DNA from: Candidatus Methanoperedens nitratireducens
GTDB taxonomy: Archaea > Halobacteriota > Methanosarcinia > Methanosarcinales > Methanoperedenaceae
Direction: 5' to 3'
Assembly (NCBI GenBank): GCA_020724545.1
Contig: DYGR01000021.1
Span: forward strand, 1 to 51,095
DNA length: 51,095 bases
Positions 1-8,753 of the stretch are shown here, piece by piece. Within the stretch, counting starts at the first letter, position 1. Each line of letters begins with the position of its first letter. Made by a program: the position numbers and the translations under genes. Under the pieces are notes generated by a model, which saw only the letters and a list, made by a program, of their open reading frames with translations, did no database searches and was not told where the DNA came from.

Positions 1-2
1 TA

Positions 3-305
3 TCAGATAGAAAAGTCGATTTTATTGGGAAATCTGGACATTATATTAAAATAGTTATTACACAATCTGACGTATCAAGGGTTGCGCCCCTTGAGGACGC
101 ACACACATATTGCGAAGCAATATGTGGATACGCAATCGACTGGCGTGACAGTCGACGTGGATACGCAATCAACTGGCGTGACAGTTGGTTAACGCCTGTG
201 GAGATTGAAGCCTCTACTTTAATGTCCCTGGAATACCTCAACAGTATTCCATACGTTAAAGCAAGTTCGGTCTATGAAGCAGGAAGCTTCACAGCACAAG
301 CGTGA
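3..305 (+). pseudogene. 3' remnant of an IS1341-type tnpB
   Basis: An open frame enters from the left edge and stops at TGA 303-305. Its last ~40 codons read TPVEIEAS...ASSVYEAGSF, the kind of low-complexity tail that archaeal TnpB proteins carry after the RuvC domain. No RuvC or zinc-finger part lies in the window, so this is either the end of a gene starting outside or a decayed fragment. The middle part is occupied by hairpins, so it may matter as RNA rather than protein. The tail recurs at the right edge of the window in inverted orientation. Confidence 0.55.
124..189 (+). repeat. two tandem 33-bp units with covarying hairpins
   Basis: Units 124-156 and 157-189 match at 29 of 33 positions. 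Each holds a stem-loop with the loop GCGTGA. The stem is CGACTG/CAGTCG in unit 1 and CAACTG/CAGTTG in unit 2. Confidence 0.85.
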
Positions 306-315
306 GGTAATTCAC
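262..315 (+). repeat. element right end, inverted partner of 51042-51095
   Basis: This 54-bp stretch matches the reverse complement of 51042-51095 at 49 of 54 positions by eye. It codes for the end of the TnpB tail and then the non-coding GTGAGGTAATTCAC terminus. The two copies face each other across the whole window. Confidence 0.85.
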
Positions 316-339
316 ACATCCAGATGATCCCCGGTCGCA

Positions 340-369
340 ACAGATTTTAATCTGTAGCGCTTCTAAGCG
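340..369 (+). promoter_or_regulatory. two adjacent hairpins in the mre11 leader
   Basis: ACAGATT-TT-AATCTGT (340-355) and CGCTT-CT-AAGCG (358-369) lie directly before the mre11 ATG at 373. No clear Shine-Dalgarno sequence is visible. The hairpins could influence initiation or be the remnant of a terminator. The symmetry is seen directly; the role is not known. Confidence 0.35.
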
Positions 370-372
370 TCT

Positions 373-1692
373 ATGAACTTCATCCATGCGAGCGATTTTC
401 ATCTTGGTTATGCCCAATACGGGCTCTCCGAGCGCTTTCGTGATTATGCACGGGCTTTTCATTCTGTCATAACATATGCCATTGATAATAAGACCGATTT
501 CATCCTGATCTCTGGCGATCTCTTCCATAAAAGAAATATAAATGCGCCCACGTATGAACAGGCATATAAAGTGCTCTCTCTTCTGAGACAAAAAAGCCCA
601 TCCACCAGTGTTTATGCCATTGAGGGGAACCATGACCTTGCATTCCATCAGGATGGCAAGAGCTGGCTTCAGATCCTTGATTCCCAGGGTTTACTTAAGC
701 TCATAAGGCTAAAAGAGGCTGGCGATGCTAAACTTATGGGGGATTTTGTTGAACTTGATAACGCCCGTATCTTCGGTGTAAGATACCTTGGCTCAAGTAC
801 GGTCTCCATAATTCCCCGGATAGCGGATGAGATAAAAAAAATAAATGCTGCACAGGGGGAGAAATACACAATCCTGATGATGCACTTTGGCATTGAAGGG
901 CAGATAAGGCATGAGGCTTCAGGGGAGATCCCATATAATTCCCTTTTGCCATTAAAAGAAGTGGTGGATTACCTTGCGCTCGGGCACTACCATATACAAT
1001 ATGAACTGGACGACTGGATCTTCAATCCTGGCAGTGTTGAGATGATAGCAATGAGCGAGTACGGCCTGCCAAAAGGTTTCTATCATATCAACCAGAGCGA
1101 TAGAAAACTTATAACCCCGGTAACACGCCCTGTCAGGCGTATCAAGCTTGACATAAGCAGTATCAAAACCCCTGCTGAGCTGTATACAAGGGTAGAATCA
1201 AAACTGGACAGGGAGCAGATAATCCGATCGGATATGAGCCCGCTCGTTGAACTTATGCTCTATGGCGAGATGAACTTTCCAAAATCGGAAGTGAACATAG
1301 ACCGCATAAAGGATATGCTGGTTGCCCGCTTCAAGCCGCTGTGGTCAGAGGTTAAAATCCTGAGGAGCAATCTGCAGTACACCATCAATGAAGGGGATGT
1401 GCGCGGGCTGACGCGCGAGCAGATAGAGCTTCGTGTTTTCTCTGACCAGGTAAAGCTTGATGGAAGATACCAGGATAATGCGGAAGAGATCGTAAAGACC
1501 ATGATCGAAGTTAAAAAGATGGCTGCTGCCGGGATCGAGGAGACAGCAATCCAGAAAGAACTGAGATGGTGCTTTGAAAAAATGAAGAGTTCACTGTCAG
1601 ATAATAAAGGCAAGAGGGAAGTTAAAAATCAGGTTAAAAATCAGGAGCCCAATACCCGCCAGACCCTTCTTTCGCATATGGGAGATATTTAA
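373..1692 (+). CDS. mre11: DNA double-strand break repair nuclease Mre11
   Basis: This is the Mn-dependent exo/endonuclease subunit of the Mre11-Rad50 complex, which starts resection of DNA ends. The calcineurin-like phosphoesterase motifs are all present: SDFHLG (Asp8, His10), ISGDLFH (Asp49), EGNHD (Asn86, His87), MMHFG and LGHYH. A capping and Rad50-binding region follows, with a basic, Asn/Gln-rich tail. The length (439 aa) suits archaeal Mre11. The start is chosen because MNFIHASDFHLG is the usual family N-terminus. The stop (1690-1692) abuts the rad50 ATG, so the two are probably translated together. The upstream flank is a tnpB right end, so promoter context may differ from relatives. 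Confidence 0.97.
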   Translation: MNFIHASDFHLGYAQYGLSERFRDYARAFHSVITYAIDNKTDFILISGDLFHKRNINAPTYEQAYKVLSLLRQKSPSTSVYAIEGNHDLAFHQDGKSWLQILDSQGLLKLIRLKEAGDAKLMGDFVELDNARIFGVRYLGSSTVSIIPRIADEIKKINAAQGEKYTILMMHFGIEGQIRHEASGEIPYNSLLPLKEVVDYLALGHYHIQYELDDWIFNPGSVEMIAMSEYGLPKGFYHINQSDRKLITPVTRPVRRIKLDISSIKTPAELYTRVESKLDREQIIRSDMSPLVELMLYGEMNFPKSEVNIDRIKDMLVARFKPLWSEVKILRSNLQYTINEGDVRGLTREQIELRVFSDQVKLDGRYQDNAEEIVKTMIEVKKMAAAGIEETAIQKELRWCFEKMKSSLSDNKGKREVKNQVKNQEPNTRQTLLSHMGDI

Positions 1693-4600
1693 ATGCTGAT
1701 CAAATCAGTGGAATTAAAAAATATCAAATCCTACAGCCATGAGACTGTTGAATTCCTGGAGGGTATAAACGGGATATATGGTCAGAACGGGCACGGGAAG
1801 ACCACTATTCTTGAATCCATAGGCTATGTATTGTTCGATTTTTCATCCTACAATGCCTCTGACCTCCTGCGCCACGGGGAAAAATCAGGCTATGTGGCAA
1901 TTACCGTGGAAGGTAATGATGAGATCGAGTATACGATCTACAGAAAGATAGGAAGCGACTACTACATTAAAACACCTGTTGATGAAATAAAAGGAAAAAA
2001 GGATGTACTGGACTGGATCGCAGGCAATCTTTTCTATAGCGTGAGATCCCCTGATGATCTGCCCTCTATCTTTGAGAACGCTGTGGGTGTTCCACAGGGT
2101 ACGTTCACAACCGCATTCCTTCAGACTCGAAGTACGCGGAAGAAGATCTTTGAGAATATCCTGAGAGTGGAAGAGTACCAGGATGCGTTTGATAAGCTAC
2201 TCCCTGTGATTAATTCCATTAAAAAAAACATTGATTCGATGGATATGGAGCTGCTGCCGCTTCGCACCCGTACAGAGAAGTATTCTGATGTGAAAAAAGA
2301 AAAAGAAGCCCTGCAGATAGAGATTGACGGGTTAGAAAATGAAAAAAAAGAAATAAACACCAGTATCTCAATTCTAACAAAGAAAAAAGAAGAACTGACG
2401 AGCAAAAAAGCTCAAATTGACGTTCTCTCATCACAGATAGACAATGAGCGTGTACGTCTTGAGGGGCGAACAGGCCAGCTTGAGAAAGCAAGATCTGATC
2501 TCAGCCGCGCTGAATCTGCAAGGAAAGTCGTGGACGAACTGCTGCCATCTGAGGAAGCTTTCAAAAAAGAGAATCTCAGGCTCAAAGAACTGAATACAGA
2601 TCGCGTGGAGCGGGATAGGTTAAAAGATGAGATCGCAAGAGCTGATTTTAAAATAAGCAGTCTTATGGAAAAGCTTGAGCGTTCATCAAAGCTCTCATCC
2701 GATAATATAGAGCTAGAAGAACGCAAGAAACTGCTTGTTCCCAGGATAGAGGCAGCGCACAGGCTTGAAGAATCGATACATGAGCTTCAAAAAGACCTGA
2801 GGGAGCCTGTGGCAGGCGTAATCTCAAATCTTGCAAACCTGAGGGAAAAAGAGCAGCGCATGAAAGAATTGGATCAGGAGATCGAGAACCTCAGGATAAA
2901 AATATCACATCTTTTACCATTGAAAAACAGGCAGCTTGAGCTTGAGGCTAAAATAAAGGACTTAAAAGAGGACCTTGAGAATCCCCTTCGCACACTCTCA
3001 TCTGAGATCTCGGTGTTAAAAGAGAAGGAGGGCCAGGCTGAGAGATTGCGCCAGGAGATCTCCTCACTCACAGAAAGGAAAAACAAACTTGTGCCTGTAC
3101 TTGAGAAACAGAGGATTATGGAGGATGAGATTAAAAATCTCTCATCACTCCTGGAGTCGCTCACCCGTCTTGGCTTTGAACTGAGACAGGCAGTAGAAAA
3201 AGAAAAACGGGCAAATCTGCTTATATCAGAAGTCGAGCAGCTTGGAAATAAGGTAGCCGATCTTGCCCCCCTGATCGAGAAACAAACAGTACTTGAAAAA
3301 GAAGAGCAGGAACTGAACCAGCGCCGTGCCGCTGTAAAATCCATGCTGGAGCAGACCAGAAATAATATGAGGCTTGCTGGGGCAGAAGGGTCATGCCCTG
3401 TTTTGAATGGAGTTAAATGCAGGTCTGTAAGTGATTTTACTAAGTACTTTAATGATGAATTAAACTCCCGCACAAAAGAGTTAGAGGAAACAGAGAACAG
3501 GTTAAACCGTATATCGAATGAGCTAATCAGGCTTAATAACCCCAGAAAACAGCGTGAAGAGATCGCTGTGCTCATTGCCTCAAAGAAGAAGGATCTCGAC
3601 GCCTATAGTGGTGCATCTGATGAGGTTGAGTCATGCAGGTCCAGACTTAAAGAGCTGGCAATATCGCATCCGCTGCCAGGATCTGGAACTCTTACAGGAG
3701 GCGAGGAAGAGAGAAGTAAAATTTTAAAGATGCTTGAGTCTAAAAGATCAGAGTACGATAAAATAAAAAACATTATCAAGGAACTGGACAGTGTGGAAGC
3801 ACTGATCAAGTCAAAAAACAAAGACATGGAAGGCTTTTTTAATCTTACTGCTGCCATTGCCAGATGCGAAGAGCAGATAGGTCTTCTCAATAGCAGATTT
3901 AATTTGAATATCGGACTCAATAATACAAAAGCCCATCTTGATAAGATCAATCTTGAGATAAAATCACTGGATGAGAGCTTAAAGGATTTAAATGATCCCT
4001 CAAAACAGATAGATAAGAATGAATCCCTGATCCTGTGCAAACAGAGGGACCTTAATGCTTTAAAGGAAGTCCCTTCATCGATCAAGGGCTGTCTTGAGCA
4101 ACTTGCTCTGCTCAATAACAGGTTCCACCTGAAGGACAGGCTGGATGGGAATCAGGAAGAGCTCAGGCTGGTGGATGAGATCATAAAAAATAAGACAGCA
4201 GAGCTTAAAGCATTGAATTCGCCTGAGAAAGAATACGAGGCATTGAACGAGATCATCAGGAAAAACTTAAAAGAACTTGAGGCACTCGCGCATGTCCCTG
4301 AATCGCTTGAATCATGCAGGCATGAGCGCGAGGATCTAATGTCAGGGTTCCTGAGGTTCAGGGGACTTGATGAGGCGATAACATCCGCGCAGGAGGCAAT
4401 TACAAAGCTTGAGCCTGAGCATAACAGGTATCAAGAGCACCGTCTCCTGGCTATTAAGGTGGATGAATATACAAAAGAGGCAGGGGAGATCGAAGAGAGT
4501 ATTGTGCTGATCAACGCTGCTCTGAATGAGTACACCAGAAAACATGAGGCACTTTCAAAAGAATTCAGTGAGCCTCTCCTGGATGATACCAACCTGAAGC

Positions 4601-5226
4601 TTGAGGAACTCGGGAGAGCATCAAGCGGCAAGGCAGAAGCAGTGAATGAAAAGAACAAGAACCTGCAAAGGCTTGTGCGGGATCTGGCAAATATGGAGTC
4701 CTGGCTTCTTAGAATAAAAGAGATTGAGAAGAAACTGGAAGATGAGAAGCAGTTTCTGTCTTTTTCAAATTTTATCCGTGATACAATAAAAAATTCTTCC
4801 GAGCATATCGTCAATGAATTTATCGGTGAGATAAGCAGCGAGGCCAGCGGTATCTACTGTGAGATAATGGATGGTTTTACTTCAGCACTTAAGTGGGCGA
4901 ATGATTATGATATCGAGGTCGAATCAGAGGGACAGATTAAATCGTTTAAGCAGTTAAGCGGGGGTGAACGTATGGGTGCTGCTCTTGCTGTTCGCCTTGC
5001 GCTCTTAAAAGTGCTCTCAAACTGCGATTTCATGTTCCTCGATGAGCCCACGCAGAACATGGATGAGATAAGGCGGGAAAAGCTCTCTGATGAGATCTTA
5101 AGGATCCGCGGCTTCAAACAGGTCTTTGTTATATCCCATGACGACACTTTCAATGAGAAATATGAACATGTAGTCAGAATACAGAAGATTGATGGTGAAA
5201 GCAGGGTAGTATCATGCTCGACTTAA
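1693..5226 (+). CDS. rad50: DNA double-strand break repair ATPase Rad50
   Basis: This SMC-like ATPase partners Mre11. It has the Walker A motif GQNGHGKT (residues 30-37) near the N-terminus and a very long coiled coil of about 900 residues interrupted by an apex. The C-terminal lobe has the LSGGE signature (1088-1092), Walker B FLDEP (Asp1117, Glu1118) and the H-loop VISHDD. The apex is unusual: the only paired cysteines are Cys568 and Cys576 in CPVLNGVKC, spaced C-x7-C rather than the canonical CxxC zinc hook. The 1177 aa length is on the long side. The last 13 bases overlap nurA, indicating coupled expression. Confidence 0.97.
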   Translation: MLIKSVELKNIKSYSHETVEFLEGINGIYGQNGHGKTTILESIGYVLFDFSSYNASDLLRHGEKSGYVAITVEGNDEIEYTIYRKIGSDYYIKTPVDEIKGKKDVLDWIAGNLFYSVRSPDDLPSIFENAVGVPQGTFTTAFLQTRSTRKKIFENILRVEEYQDAFDKLLPVINSIKKNIDSMDMELLPLRTRTEKYSDVKKEKEALQIEIDGLENEKKEINTSISILTKKKEELTSKKAQIDVLSSQIDNERVRLEGRTGQLEKARSDLSRAESARKVVDELLPSEEAFKKENLRLKELNTDRVERDRLKDEIARADFKISSLMEKLERSSKLSSDNIELEERKKLLVPRIEAAHRLEESIHELQKDLREPVAGVISNLANLREKEQRMKELDQEIENLRIKISHLLPLKNRQLELEAKIKDLKEDLENPLRTLSSEISVLKEKEGQAERLRQEISSLTERKNKLVPVLEKQRIMEDEIKNLSSLLESLTRLGFELRQAVEKEKRANLLISEVEQLGNKVADLAPLIEKQTVLEKEEQELNQRRAAVKSMLEQTRNNMRLAGAEGSCPVLNGVKCRSVSDFTKYFNDELNSRTKELEETENRLNRISNELIRLNNPRKQREEIAVLIASKKKDLDAYSGASDEVESCRSRLKELAISHPLPGSGTLTGGEEERSKILKMLESKRSEYDKIKNIIKELDSVEALIKSKNKDMEGFFNLTAAIARCEEQIGLLNSRFNLNIGLNNTKAHLDKINLEIKSLDESLKDLNDPSKQIDKNESLILCKQRDLNALKEVPSSIKGCLEQLALLNNRFHLKDRLDGNQEELRLVDEIIKNKTAELKALNSPEKEYEALNEIIRKNLKELEALAHVPESLESCRHEREDLMSGFLRFRGLDEAITSAQEAITKLEPEHNRYQEHRLLAIKVDEYTKEAGEIEESIVLINAALNEYTRKHEALSKEFSEPLLDDTNLKLEELGRASSGKAEAVNEKNKNLQRLVRDLANMESWLLRIKEIEKKLEDEKQFLSFSNFIRDTIKNSSEHIVNEFIGEISSEASGIYCEIMDGFTSALKWANDYDIEVESEGQIKSFKQLSGGERMGAALAVRLALLKVLSNCDFMFLDEPTQNMDEIRREKLSDEILRIRGFKQVFVISHDDTFNEKYEHVVRIQKIDGESRVVSCST

Positions 5227-6368
5227 AAAGCATCTCACTTCAGTTCGATTCAAGACTTGAGGCAATAAAATCATATGATGCAGAGCGGTCTGCACTATCG
5301 GATGAGTACAGAGGCGAACTTGAAAAATTGAAGGTTATAGACCTTACAATGAACAGGATGCTGCCTCCCTACAGCGGGGCGAGGCTCCTTGAGCCAGGGA
5401 AGCTCATCCGGCCTTTTCATTTCAACTGGAAGAACAGGCATGATGCTGTTGAATGGATCGATTCTGTGCTCTCAGGCGTACCGCTGGGCGCTGTCGACGG
5501 CAGCCAGATATACCCTGATAAGAGCTATGAGATCCCTTTAGCGGTCATACAGACCTCGCGCATATTCAACAGGCATACCTGTGACTGCGATTATAACCAG
5601 GATACTGAGGCCACGATCATCACCCCTGATGAGTTCGATACTGCAAGTGTGTACTCCTTCGGCAGAGAATATATTGATGCGCGCAGGTTTGCTATGGAAT
5701 GCGAAAGCATCATGCGGCTCATGAGGCAATACCAGAGGATCTATATCCTGCTTGATGGGTCGCTCATTCTCTCCCATATAAATGCCCTGAACAGGAATAT
5801 CAGATCGATCTACATCAATGCCATCATCAAGCTGCTTGAAGCTTCAGAGACCACAAAAAACCCGGTTATTGGTTTTGTCGATACAACAGCGCCGCACGAT
5901 ATCACCCTCATGATGCATTTTCTCTTCAGATTAAAGAAGAGCAAACTCTCTGATACGCATCTTTTTTCAAATCTCCTCTGGGGAGAACGGACAGCAGCTT
6001 TTCTGTGCGACAGGGATGATCGAAGAGATAGAGCTTCAAAATGTGTACTTGACTGCTATGGTAAATTCAAGGACAGCATAGCATTTTTTTATATAAGGGT
6101 AAGTAATGGCCTTCCTGCGCGGGTGGAATTTCCTTCATGGGTACATGAAGAGGGGCTGATCGATAAGGTCGCCGATATTATCAGGGCCGAATGCGTGATC
6201 CGCGGCAATTATCCCGATATCCTGATGCGGGCGCATGATGCTGCGTTGATCCGGTTGAATGAGCATACCCTTTTTTACGGAATGCTTGATAATTTCTGCA
6301 AGGTGCATGGTATTAAGATAAATAAGAGCGCAAAACATTTTCATAAACTGATGAACAGGAGGATATAA
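5214..6368 (+). CDS. nurA: NurA 5'-3' nuclease
   Basis: NurA works with the HerA translocase to resect DNA ends in archaea. Acidic active-site motifs typical of the family are visible: GAVDGSQ (Asp95) and ILLDGS (Asp181), with a later GFVDTTAPHD segment. At 384 aa it has the expected size. Its ATG lies inside the end of rad50, and its TAA overlaps the next ATG, so it sits in the middle of a continuous operon. The assignment rests on the motifs plus the rad50/herA context. Confidence 0.93.
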   Translation: MLDLKSISLQFDSRLEAIKSYDAERSALSDEYRGELEKLKVIDLTMNRMLPPYSGARLLEPGKLIRPFHFNWKNRHDAVEWIDSVLSGVPLGAVDGSQIYPDKSYEIPLAVIQTSRIFNRHTCDCDYNQDTEATIITPDEFDTASVYSFGREYIDARRFAMECESIMRLMRQYQRIYILLDGSLILSHINALNRNIRSIYINAIIKLLEASETTKNPVIGFVDTTAPHDITLMMHFLFRLKKSKLSDTHLFSNLLWGERTAAFLCDRDDRRDRASKCVLDCYGKFKDSIAFFYIRVSNGLPARVEFPSWVHEEGLIDKVADIIRAECVIRGNYPDILMRAHDAALIRLNEHTLFYGMLDNFCKVHGIKINKSAKHFHKLMNRRI

Positions 6369-6886
6369 TGGTATTAGGAGACATAATCAGGGTGGAAGAT
6401 GCGAATACGTATATAGTAAAAATACCGCCCGATGCTCAAAAGGAGTGTATCAGCAGGCTGGTGAAGATAAAAAAAGATTACGGGATTATAGTGGGTGTCA
6501 TAAAAAACATCGCTCATATAATACGCGAGGAGCTCATTCCTTATATTGATCCTGACATGCAGCCAAAGTATGCTCCTTTTAATGAGGATTTCAGGAACAG
6601 CTATTACACCGTTCATGGACTGGGGATAATCCGCAACGGGGTCGTGAAATACAGTATAGATTCACCGCCGGATATCGGGGATAGCCTTTCACTGCTTGGT
6701 CCGGATGAGCTAAGGGAATTCCATACCATTAATGGCAAACCCAGTATCGCGTATTTCCAGTCAAACAGAGATACGCTTGACAGATCAGTTCTTCTTGGCA
6801 TGGTGGAACAGGTAGAGGTGCATTATCCGGAATGCAGCGCGATGCTAAGACTGGTTAGAAAGTATATTGAGAGGGGCAAATGGTAG
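6368..6886 (+). CDS. unknown protein encoded between nurA and herA
   Basis: I do not recognise a named family in this 172 aa protein. It has no signal peptide or membrane segment and looks like a soluble mixed alpha/beta protein. The first ~45 residues (GDIIRVED...) vaguely recall the small beta-barrel (HAS-barrel) that starts HerA-type ATPases, but the match is too weak to assert. Its ATG shares bases with the nurA stop and its TAG stop lies inside the herA ATG region, so it is embedded in the resection operon. A role as an adaptor or regulator of NurA-HerA is inferred from position only. It is one of few genes here that end in TAG. Confidence 0.85.
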   Translation: MVLGDIIRVEDANTYIVKIPPDAQKECISRLVKIKKDYGIIVGVIKNIAHIIREELIPYIDPDMQPKYAPFNEDFRNSYYTVHGLGIIRNGVVKYSIDSPPDIGDSLSLLGPDELREFHTINGKPSIAYFQSNRDTLDRSVLLGMVEQVEVHYPECSAMLRLVRKYIERGKW

Positions 6887-8445
6887 GAACTGTCAGATCT
6901 TCTGATGAAGAGGGTTTTACTTTTATCTCACGTGAACGCCTCCCCAGAGGTATGTTTGTGTGCTACACAGACGCCGGGAAAAAGATCCTCTGCAGGGTGA
7001 AGTGCGGCGAGCCGCTCAACCAGTATCCACAGGAATTCCTTCTGGATATGAATATAGAAGCGGATGAGGTATCTGGATTCTATGGCCTTGATCCTGCAGA
7101 TTTTAAATACTATTCTTACTCAGCCGCTGCAATAGGTTATTTTGATGCCACATTAGGTGAGTTCATAAATCCGAGGACAAACCCTGCATGCGGGCAGAGG
7201 ATAGAACATGCTGGATCGGATATCCTGAAAGATATAAGCAAATTAGAAAAAGGCGAGAGAGGTTCGGCATTTATAGGGACTGTTCTCGGGGCTGAGGCTG
7301 ATATAGTATTATCTGTGCGGGATATGGTAAGCCAGCACATATCGGTCATTGCATCCACAGGCGCGGGGAAATCATATACTGTGGGTGTTCTTGTTGAAGA
7401 GCTGCTGAAACCTTATAACATGGCACCTGTTCTGATCTTTGATCCCCACGGCGAATATTCTTCTCTTAATGAGATATCAAATATGCCTGAATTCATTACT
7501 TCTTACCGTCCCGGGGTTAAGATCGTAAAGCCAGAGCATATAAAAATAAGGGTGGGCGATCTCCTTATCAGCGATTTTATCAGCATAATGGATGACGGGA
7601 CCATATCTGATAAGATGAAGACCCTGTTTCGGTCTGCATATAATAACCTTAAGAACAACCACAAGAAACCATTCACGCGCAATGAGCTGAAGCAGGAGAT
7701 CGAGGCGTTGCGGGACTCAAACAATGAACCAACAATAGAGGGGATCCTCTGGAGGTTCGGGAAATTATATGCTCCTATATTTGATGATTTCCAGACCATA
7801 CCGCTTGCCGAGTATTTCAGGGTCGGGCAGCTTACGGTTATGGATGTTTCAGGGATCGAGGAGACATACCAGCAATTGATCGCCTCTGTCATGCTGCGGC
7901 GGTTATTCGATGCAAAGGAAGGAACCGAGAATAACAGGTATAACGAATCCCATATCGATAAGTTCCTGCCTTACCCTGTGTTTGTTATTATCGAGGAGGC
8001 GCACAGGTTCGCGCCCCACAGCGGCGAGGCAAAATCAAAAAGTATCCTGAAGACAATACTCTCAGAAGGCAGGAAATTCGGGATCGGGATATGTATGGTC
8101 TCACAGAGGCCGAGCAAACTTGATGCAGACTCGCTCTCGCAGTGCATGACCCAGATCACTATGCGCATAATCAACCCCGGCGACCAGCAGCAGATCGCCC
8201 AGAGCATTGAAACAGCAAGCAGAGACCTGATATCAGAGCTTCCCTCACTCGCAAAAGGCCAGGCGATCATCTCAGGTGTGGCAATAAATACCCCGACGAT
8301 GGTCAGGATTCGAAAGAGGCTCACAAGCGATATAAAAGGCAGGAGCAAGGATGCGCCGATGATATGGCAGGCGCAGAGAAAATATGAAGAGAAACATCAG
8401 GCGCCGGAAGTGAGAGCGGATAAGGAGATGGATATAGGGGTGTGA
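6880..8445 (+). CDS. herA: HerA bipolar DNA translocase/helicase
   Basis: HerA is a hexameric FtsK/VirB4-like ATPase that drives NurA during resection. An N-terminal HAS-barrel (about residues 1-95) is followed by the RecA-like core with Walker A STGAGKS (residues 159-165) and Walker B VFVIIEEAH (Glu372, Glu373), then the conserved FGIGICMVSQRPSK segment. The 521 aa length is normal. It overlaps the previous gene by 7 bases. The last ~180 bp (8281-8460) exist again, diverged, at 9362-9541 beyond a PIN-toxin module, so the 3' end of this gene has been duplicated or replaced. Confidence 0.96.
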   Translation: MVGTVRSSDEEGFTFISRERLPRGMFVCYTDAGKKILCRVKCGEPLNQYPQEFLLDMNIEADEVSGFYGLDPADFKYYSYSAAAIGYFDATLGEFINPRTNPACGQRIEHAGSDILKDISKLEKGERGSAFIGTVLGAEADIVLSVRDMVSQHISVIASTGAGKSYTVGVLVEELLKPYNMAPVLIFDPHGEYSSLNEISNMPEFITSYRPGVKIVKPEHIKIRVGDLLISDFISIMDDGTISDKMKTLFRSAYNNLKNNHKKPFTRNELKQEIEALRDSNNEPTIEGILWRFGKLYAPIFDDFQTIPLAEYFRVGQLTVMDVSGIEETYQQLIASVMLRRLFDAKEGTENNRYNESHIDKFLPYPVFVIIEEAHRFAPHSGEAKSKSILKTILSEGRKFGIGICMVSQRPSKLDADSLSQCMTQITMRIINPGDQQQIAQSIETASRDLISELPSLAKGQAIISGVAINTPTMVRIRKRLTSDIKGRSKDAPMIWQAQRKYEEKHQAPEVRADKEMDIGV

Positions 8446-8460
8446 AATAAGATATTATCA
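8281..8460 (+). repeat. herA 3'-end direct repeat, copy 1 (in the intact gene)
   Basis: This stretch covers the last 54 sense codons of herA, the stop and about 15 bases after it. By hand count about 149 of 180 bases match 9362-9541, including the shared post-stop sequence AATAAGATAT. The two copies bracket 901 bases that hold the first PIN module. Confidence 0.9.
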
Positions 8461-8537
8461 ATCGTGTGCTATGATGTCCTTCGCTGAAGTGAACACATTT
8501 GCATACCCCGTGCGAATTCCGCAGCGATTGCGCTGTT

Positions 8538-8753
8538 TTATCCTCTCCAGTGCTTTTTTGCTCTTTCAAATATCTCATCTACAGTCTGTCCTTCATAAAG
8601 ACGCCTGGAGATTTCTACATAATCTGTGGGCTCGCGATGAAGAAGGGTAAGAAATCGGAGCGCTGCGGATGGGCCAAGAGCCTGATTTAATGCTTCTATC
8701 CCTTTAATCCTTATTTCTACATCATCCATTACTTCTATGTTTTCCATTTTCAT
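8538..8753 (-). CDS. small putative antitoxin of the PIN module
   Basis: This 71 aa acidic, helical protein (GPSAALRFLTLLHREPTDY near the middle, FERAKKHWRG at the end) belongs to a small-protein type that I associate with archaeal and bacterial toxin-antitoxin pairs but cannot name. Its ATG follows the stop of the PIN gene with no spacer, so the two are cotranscribed, toxin first. That order is the reverse of most VapBC pairs. An antitoxin role is inferred from size and neighbourhood. Confidence 0.7.
   Translation of the reverse strand: MKMENIEVMDDVEIRIKGIEALNQALGPSAALRFLTLLHREPTDYVEISRRLYEGQTVDEIFERAKKHWRG

Larger units (their letters stand above)
75..315 (+). ncRNA. putative omega-RNA (reRNA) scaffold at the tnpB right end
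   Basis: Four hairpins follow one another: 75-81/88-94 (7 bp), 104-113/117-126 (10 bp, loop GAA), 136-142/149-155 (7 bp) and 170-175/182-187 (6 bp). The last two are tandem copies in which a G-C pair is replaced by an A-T pair, so pairing is kept. The block ends in GTGAGGTAATTCAC, shared with the element at the right edge. TnpB omega-RNAs are known to overlap the 3' end of tnpB and to finish at the transposon right end, with the guide immediately downstream. The position fits that model, but the function is inferred. Confidence 0.45.

Noticed and set aside
41-241. Minus-strand 66-codon frame at the left edge
   Set aside because: It lies entirely across the hairpin block and repeats; the peptide is repetitive and has no ribosome-binding site.
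2121-4814. Long minus-strand open frames within rad50
   Set aside because: Shadows of coiled-coil codon bias (Glu/Lys-rich gene read backwards as Phe/Ser-rich); no start signals or family features.
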